This document shows positions 59,206 through 64,000 of a stretch of 64,000 nt of DNA, piece by piece; within the stretch, counting starts at the first letter, position 1, and every line of letters begins with the position of its first letter. The notes under the pieces are model-generated. The model was not told the origin of the DNA. It ran no database searches and was given only the letters and a program-made list of their open reading frames with translations. Both the position numbers and the translations under genes were made by a program. The DNA comes from JAICSD01 sp963836665 (GTDB lineage Bacteria; Acidobacteriota; Vicinamibacteria; Vicinamibacterales; 2-12-FULL-66-21), in the NCBI GenBank assembly GCA_963836665.1, contig CAWIKL010000001.1:2976001-3040000 (forward strand), given 5' to 3'.

Positions 59206-61770
59206 ATGCGGCTGGCATTCGTGCTCGCGGTGATGCTGCTGATCGCTCCCGCACCCCAAGTGACACTCGACCCCGATCTCGGCGTCTCCGACACGCTGGC
59301 GGCCGCGCGATCCGCGCGGGTGTCGAACCTGCGCTACGACCTCGCATTGACCATCCCGGCAGAGAAATCGGCGCCGATCGGCGGCCGCGAGCTGATCCGC
59401 TTTTCGCTGTCCAAGGCGGACGAACCCCTGGTGCTCGATTACGCGCCGGACCGGTCGGGCATCGTCACGCGCGCGGAACTGAATGGCGCCGAGGTCAAGA
59501 TCCGCCAGGTCAACGGTCATATCATCGTCCCCGAGGAGTCGCTCAAACCCGGTGAAAATGCCGTCTCACTCGAGTTCAAGGCCGGTGACGCGCCGCTTAA
59601 TCGAAGCGACGATTTTCTTTACACGATTTTCGTGCCGTCTCGCGCCCACCTGGCGTTTCCCTGCTTCGATCAGCCGGACCTGAAGGCACGCTGGACACTA
59701 CTCCTCGACGTGCCGGACGGATGGCAGACGCTCGGCAACGGCGCCGAAATCGAGCGCCGGAGCGATGGCGGCCGCACGCGCGTGCGCTTCGCGGCGACGC
59801 AGCCGATCTCGACGTATCTGTTTGCCTTTGCCGCCGGCAAGTTCAAGATCGAGCAAGCGGAGCGCAACGGCCGGGTGTTCCGTATGTTCCACCGCGAGAC
59901 TGACGCCGCCAAGGTCGCGCGCAACCGCGACGCCATCTTCGACCTGCACGCACAGGCGCTGGCCTGGCTGGAGGACTACACCGGCATTCCCTACCCGTTC
60001 GGCAAGTTCGATTTCTTCCTCGTCCCGGCCTTCCAGTTCGGCGGCATGGAGCACCCCGGCGCCATTTTCTACAACGCGAGCGGGCTGATGCTCGACGAGA
60101 GCGCGACCCAGGAGCAACTGCTCGGGCGCGCCAGCGTCATCGCACACGAGACATCGCACATGTGGTTCGGCGATCTCGTCACGATGCGATGGTTCTCCGA
60201 CGTGTGGATGAAGGAAGTCTTCGCCAATTTCATGGCCGCGAAGATCGTCAATCCGGCGTTCCCGAACGTCAACCACGACCTGAGGTTCCTGCTCGACTAC
60301 TACCCGACCGCTTACGGCGTCGATCGGACGGCCGGCACCAACGAGATCCGCCAGCCGCTCAAGAACCTCGAAGACGCCGGCACGCTTTACGGCGCGATCA
60401 TTTACCAGAAGGCGCCGATTGTGATGCGCCAGCTCGAGACGCTCACCGGCGCCGCGCAGTTTCAGGACGGCCTGCGCGAGTATCTGAAGACTTACTCCTT
60501 CGGCAACGCGACCTGGCCCGATCTCATCTCGATGCTCGATCGCCGAACGCCTGAGGACCTCGCGGCGTGGAGCCAGGACTGGGTCGAGGAACGCGGACGG
60601 CCGGTCATTCACACCCGGCTGTCGCTCTCCAACGGTCGCATCGACAAGCTCGTGCTCGAGCAGTCCGATCCCTTGCCGCCGCGCGCGTTGGTGTGGAACC
60701 AGCGGCTGCAAGTGGCCATCGGCAGCAGCGACGGGGTGAAACTGGTGCCGGAGCATCTCAACGCGCCGCGCGTCGAGGTCAAGGAAGCGAAAGGCCTGGC
60801 TGCCGACTTCGTGCTCGCCAACGGCGGCGGCATCGCGTATGGCGAGGTCCACCTCGATCCGGCCAGTCTGGCCTGGCTGACCAGGCATCTTCCCGAGGTT
60901 GACGACGATCTGACGCGGGGCGCCGCATGGGTGACGCTCTGGGACGCGTTGCTCGACGGCGAGCTGAAGTCGAGTGCGTTCCTCGATCTCGCGCTGACGG
61001 CACTGCCGGGGGAAAAGAACGAACTGATCGTCAGCCGCGTCCTCGCCTACACGCGCAGCGCCTACTGGCAGTTCAGCGACCAGCCCGCGCGTGAGAAACT
61101 CGCGCCGCGGCTCGAGCACGTGCTGCGCAGCGGCCTCGACGCGGCGCCGTCGCAAACGCTGAAGGCGGCGTGGTTCGGAGCGCTCCGCGACGTGGCCCAG
61201 ACCCGCGAGTCCCTCGCCTGGATGACCCGCGTTTGGAACGGCGACGACAAGATCACCGGGTTGACGCTGGCCGAGCCCGATTTCATTCGCCTGGCCGCCG
61301 AGCTCGCGGTGCGCGGCGTTCCAGACGCGGCGTCGATCGTCGACCGGCAGATCGAACGGACGAAAAATCCCGATCGGAAGGCGCAGCTCGTGTTCGTGCG
61401 TCCGGCGCTCTCTGCCAGTGCTGCCGACCGCGACGCGTGGTTCGCGTCGCTGGCCGAGGTCGCCAACCGCCGCCACGAGCCGTGGGTACTTGAGGGCCTG
61501 CGATACGTGCATCATCCCTTGCGAGCGGCGGAATCCGAGAAGTACATCGAACCGAGCTTGCTGCTGCTTCGCGAGATCCAGCGTACCGGTGACATCTTCT
61601 TCCCAAAGCGTTGGATGGACGCCACCGTCGGCGGCCGGCAGTCGCGCGCCGCCGCCGCGACGGTCCGTGCGTTCCTGACCCGCCAGCCGCCCGACTATCC
61701 GGATCGCCTGCGCCGTATCATCCTCTCATCGGCAGACGATCTGTTCCGCGCGGCAGGTGCGACTCGCTGA
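59206..61770 (+). CDS. Secreted M1 family aminopeptidase
   Basis: 854 residues from the ATG at 59206, which begins a signal peptide (LAFVLAVMLLIAPAPQ); an ATG five codons earlier is possible. The exopeptidase motif GGMEHPGAIFY is near 278 (canonical G-x-M-E-N has His instead of Asn here). The zinc site HETSHMW is at 314-320, with the third ligand Glu 19 residues on in MKEVFANF. A C-terminal HEAT-like ERAP1 domain follows. It is a zinc aminopeptidase acting outside the cytoplasm. With the S9 peptidase at 5982 it fits a protein-degrading lifestyle. The HEXXH-x18-E ligands are intact. Confidence 0.93.
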   Translation: MRLAFVLAVMLLIAPAPQVTLDPDLGVSDTLAAARSARVSNLRYDLALTIPAEKSAPIGGRELIRFSLSKADEPLVLDYAPDRSGIVTRAELNGAEVKIRQVNGHIIVPEESLKPGENAVSLEFKAGDAPLNRSDDFLYTIFVPSRAHLAFPCFDQPDLKARWTLLLDVPDGWQTLGNGAEIERRSDGGRTRVRFAATQPISTYLFAFAAGKFKIEQAERNGRVFRMFHRETDAAKVARNRDAIFDLHAQALAWLEDYTGIPYPFGKFDFFLVPAFQFGGMEHPGAIFYNASGLMLDESATQEQLLGRASVIAHETSHMWFGDLVTMRWFSDVWMKEVFANFMAAKIVNPAFPNVNHDLRFLLDYYPTAYGVDRTAGTNEIRQPLKNLEDAGTLYGAIIYQKAPIVMRQLETLTGAAQFQDGLREYLKTYSFGNATWPDLISMLDRRTPEDLAAWSQDWVEERGRPVIHTRLSLSNGRIDKLVLEQSDPLPPRALVWNQRLQVAIGSSDGVKLVPEHLNAPRVEVKEAKGLAADFVLANGGGIAYGEVHLDPASLAWLTRHLPEVDDDLTRGAAWVTLWDALLDGELKSSAFLDLALTALPGEKNELIVSRVLAYTRSAYWQFSDQPAREKLAPRLEHVLRSGLDAAPSQTLKAAWFGALRDVAQTRESLAWMTRVWNGDDKITGLTLAEPDFIRLAAELAVRGVPDAASIVDRQIERTKNPDRKAQLVFVRPALSASAADRDAWFASLAEVANRRHEPWVLEGLRYVHHPLRAAESEKYIEPSLLLLREIQRTGDIFFPKRWMDATVGGRQSRAAAATVRAFLTRQPPDYPDRLRRIILSSADDLFRAAGATR

Positions 61771-61794
61771 GTGCCTGCCTGAGCGCTCAACCAC

Positions 61795-62319
61795 ATGCAA
61801 ATCCGAATTCTGGTCACCGGCGGAACCTTCGACAAGGAGTACGACGAGCTCACGGGCCAGTTGTACTTTCGCGACACGCACGTCCAGGAAATGCTGCGGC
61901 GCGGACGGGCGCGGCTGGAACTTGCCATCGAGACGGTGATGATGATCGACAGCCTTGAGATGAACGACGCCGGACGGGCGCAGATCGTGGCGCGCTGCCG
62001 CGCCGCGGCCGAACAGGCGATCGTCGTCACCCACGGCACCGACACGATGGTCGAGACCGCCCGGGCGCTGGCCGCTGCGAACCTCGCCGACCGCACACTC
62101 GTCGTCACCGGCGCGATGGTCCCCTATGCGTTCGGCAGCTCCGACGGCCTGTTCAACCTCGGCAGCGCGCTATCGTTCGCGCAGGTGCTGGCGCCGGGAG
62201 TCTACATTGCGATGAACGGCCGCCACTTTCCCTGGGACGGCGTGCGAAAGAACCGGCAGACCGGCATGTTCGAAGCCACCGAGGACGGCTCACCGGACGC
62301 CGGAAGGCCGGCAGGATAG
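61795..62319 (+). CDS. Short asparaginase-domain protein
   Basis: 174 residues. It contains the L-asparaginase N-terminal signature (ILVTGGTFDKEYD, catalytic Thr in T-G-G-T) and the second motif VVTHGTDTMVETARALAA near 82, then TLVVTGAMVPYAFGSSDGLF. The C-terminal domain of ordinary type I/II asparaginases (320+ residues) is absent; the sequence stops naturally shortly after GVYIAMNGRHFPWDGVRKNR. Short single-domain homologues exist, so this need not be a truncation. Asparagine hydrolysis is plausible but unproven. Confidence 0.85.
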   Translation: MQIRILVTGGTFDKEYDELTGQLYFRDTHVQEMLRRGRARLELAIETVMMIDSLEMNDAGRAQIVARCRAAAEQAIVVTHGTDTMVETARALAAANLADRTLVVTGAMVPYAFGSSDGLFNLGSALSFAQVLAPGVYIAMNGRHFPWDGVRKNRQTGMFEATEDGSPDAGRPAG

Positions 62320-62393
62320 GAGGTATTCTTGCTGTCTCGAAGCGTGCCCGGATCAACTCCTCGACTGGTCTCATGTGAATTCCTAGGACAGCC

Positions 62394-63548
62394 GTGACAA
62401 CGACCCAGATGCTGCAATCGAAGCTCCCCAACGTCGGCACGACGATTTTCACCGTGATGTCGAAGCTGGCGGCCGATCTCGGCGCCATCAACCTCTCGCA
62501 GGGCTTCCCCGACTTTGACTGTGACCCGGCGCTGGTTGAGGCGGTGGCGCAACACATGCGCGAGGGGCGCAACCAGTACGCGCCGATGCAGGGCGTCCCC
62601 GTGCTGCGCCAGGCGATCGCGGCGAAATACAACGCGCTCTACGGCTCGAATTACGACGGCGACACTGATGTCACCGTGACCTCTGGCGGCACCGAAGGGA
62701 TTTTCGACGCGGTCGCCGCGGTCATCCGCCCGGGCGACGAAGTGATCGTGTGCGAACCGTGCTACGACTCCTACGTGCCGTCGATCGAGCTGAACGGCGG
62801 CACGGCGGTGGTGGTGTCGCTGCGCTACCCCGACTATCGCTTCCCGTGGGATGAAGTGCGCGCAGCGATCACGCCGCGCACCAAGATGATCATGCTCAAC
62901 ACGCCGCTCAATCCGGCGGCGGTGATCCTGAGCGAGGGGGACATCCGCGAGCTCATCTCGATCGTCGACGGCACCACCATCACCATCGTCAGCGACGAAG
63001 TCTACGAGCACATCGTCTTCGACGGCGCGCCGCACACGAGCATGGCGCGCTATCCGCAACTCCGCGAGCGCAGTTTCATCGTCGGATCGTTCGGCAAGAC
63101 GTATTCGGTTACGGGCTGGAAGATGGGCTACGTGGTCGCGCCCGGCCAGCTGTCGCTCGAGTTCCGCAAGGTCCATCAATTCACGACCTTCTCGTCGTTC
63201 ACCCCCGTGCAGTACGCCTTCGCCGATTTCCTCAACGAGCGCCGCGGCTGGCCCGAGCTGTCGACGTTCTATCAGCGCAAGCGTGATCTCTTCCTGTCGC
63301 TCCTCGAGGGCTCGCGCTGGCAGCCGCTGCCCTCGCGCGGCACGTATTTCCAGCTACTCGACTACTCGGCGTTCAGCGACGAGAAGGACATGGACCTGGC
63401 GCTGCGCCTGACCCGTGAGATCGGCGTCGCATCGATTCCGACGTCGGCGTTTCTCTACAAGCAGCAGCCGCCACCCGTGCTGCGTTTCTGCTTCGCGAAG
63501 AAAGACGAGACGCTCGAAAAAGCGTGCGAGAAACTGCGGCGGCTGTGA
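62394..63548 (+). CDS. PLP-dependent class I/II aminotransferase (methionine/kynurenine type)
   Basis: 384 residues, GTG start. Fold-type I aminotransferase: INLSQGFPDFDCDP near 32, NQYAPMQGVPVLRQAIA near 60, VTSGGTEGIF near 94, NTPLNPAAV near 170, IVSDEVYEHIVFDG near 198 and the PLP lysine in FIVGSFGKTYSVTGWKMGYV near 235, with the phosphate-binding Arg in LRFCFAK near the C-terminus. The SQGFPDFD block matches the YbdL/kynurenine aminotransferase subgroup, which transaminates methionine and aromatic amino acids. Exact substrate uncertain. Confidence 0.92.
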   Translation: MTTTQMLQSKLPNVGTTIFTVMSKLAADLGAINLSQGFPDFDCDPALVEAVAQHMREGRNQYAPMQGVPVLRQAIAAKYNALYGSNYDGDTDVTVTSGGTEGIFDAVAAVIRPGDEVIVCEPCYDSYVPSIELNGGTAVVVSLRYPDYRFPWDEVRAAITPRTKMIMLNTPLNPAAVILSEGDIRELISIVDGTTITIVSDEVYEHIVFDGAPHTSMARYPQLRERSFIVGSFGKTYSVTGWKMGYVVAPGQLSLEFRKVHQFTTFSSFTPVQYAFADFLNERRGWPELSTFYQRKRDLFLSLLEGSRWQPLPSRGTYFQLLDYSAFSDEKDMDLALRLTREIGVASIPTSAFLYKQQPPPVLRFCFAKKDETLEKACEKLRRL

Positions 63549-63573
63549 GCTCTGGCGAGGGCGACGCCGTCGA

Positions 63574-64000
63574 TCACGGCGCGGAGCTTTTCCGCTCGTC
63601 GTCGCGCCGTGCCGCGCGCGCGATGTAGGCGCCGACGCCCATCACGATGCCGGAAAGGACGCCGAGCGCGACGTACCGCCCCCAACGCACGGTCGGCCGA
63701 TCGATGATCGCGTTCGACGGCTGGTCGATGCGGTAGAGCACGTCTACTTTCGTCCCGTCCCGATAGGCGTTCGTCGGCGTACCGGTGAAACTGACGCGGT
63801 CCCCCCCGGCAGCGTGAACGTCACGATCGGGCGGCCGTTCAAGTGACCGGTGACCGTACCATCAGCGCGCATGGCAAGCGCCATGCGGTCCTGCTCGGCA
63901 CGGAATTCCTCAAACGTATACGCACCGACGCTGAGGCCGGCGATGAACACGAGAATGCCGGCCGCGGCCGCGCCGATCGGATTCGCCTTAGACGCCAACG
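63574..64000 (-). pseudogene. DUF3592-like two-helix membrane protein, partial and frameshifted
   Basis: Open from the window's end on the minus strand. TM1 is IGAAAAGILVFIAGLSVGAY, followed by ADGTVTGHLNGRPIVTFTLP. There a run of seven G on the coding strand (plus-strand C-run at 63801-63807) breaks the frame. The next frame continues DRVSFTGTPTNAYRDGTKVD, VLYRIDQPSNAIIDRP, TM2 (YVALGVLSGIVMGVGAYIA) and ends at 63574. An eighth G would restore it. The TM-beta domain-TM plan and the G-T-x-V-x-V-L-Y block fit the DUF3592 family. The homopolymer makes a sequencing error likely. The N-terminus may extend past the window. Confidence 0.7.

Noticed and set aside
61795..62319. Calling the short asparaginase truncated
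   Set aside because: No continuation of the C-terminal domain is visible in other frames and single-domain homologues exist.
1..64000. tRNA, rRNA, CRISPR, transposase, integrase, exosortase genes
   Set aside because: Looked for in gaps and frames; none recognised. The gaps over 100 bases (13762-13889, 23140-23357, 28279-28382, 50732-50879, 55184-55310, 57866-58031) hold only the features listed.

Overview
The window is a 64 kb stretch of very GC-rich, gene-dense bacterial chromosome. Genes are packed in long co-directional runs with ATGA/GTGA stop-start overlaps and frequent GTG/TTG starts. The gene content (fused TreS-maltokinase plus TreY, secreted S9 and M1 peptidases, stand-alone LigD polymerase, fused alpha/beta 2-oxoacid dehydrogenase E1, many GT4 enzymes, a lasso-type RiPP locus) fits an Acidobacteriota genome, perhaps of the Vicinamibacteria. 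That placement is inference from gene content only. I found no rRNA, tRNA, CRISPR array, transposase or phage gene.

Layout. 1-5.9 kb: trehalose/alpha-glucan enzymes (5'-truncated TreS-maltokinase, TreY). 6.0-13.8 kb: S9 peptidase, LigD polymerase, an unknown cytosolic protein, an ArnT-like membrane protein, an MFS carrier and a secreted protein of unknown function. 13.9-18.0 kb: fabH, ruvB, ruvA, ruvC and the YebC regulator. 18.0-23.1 kb (minus): a compact lasso-peptide-type operon. It holds a PqqD-like RRE protein (frame-disrupted), an asparagine-synthetase-like cyclase without the glutaminase Cys, a 54-residue precursor, a PRMT-like methyltransferase with a PqqD-like tail, an HprK-related kinase and a second methyltransferase. 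The precursor was found by reading the gap between the cyclase and the methyltransferase.

23.4-28.3 kb (plus): first exopolysaccharide block (secreted carboxypeptidase-regulatory-like protein, Wzc-type BY-kinase, O-antigen-ligase-like protein, HAD protein). 28.4-50.7 kb (minus): a 22 kb, roughly 21-gene exopolysaccharide operon. It encodes a degenerate NtrC-like regulator, an outer-membrane barrel, a Wza-like exporter, nine GT4 and one GT2 glycosyltransferases, a polymerase, a flippase, a phosphoglycosyl transferase, methyltransferases, a flavoprotein and a nucleotidyltransferase. A good sigma-70 promoter lies at 50.8 kb; a perfect palindrome overlaps its -35 and a related one lies beside it.

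50.9-64 kb: Fpg-type glycosylase, an unknown protein, fused E1 dehydrogenase, TrxC-like thioredoxin, a lone GT4, a membrane protein, a GT87-like protein, M1 aminopeptidase, short asparaginase-like protein, class I/II aminotransferase and a frameshifted membrane protein running off the window end.

Four genes carry an apparent frameshift. Three of these are a single extra base in the same plus-strand hexamer GGTACT, which suggests either consensus errors or an unusual shared mechanism.
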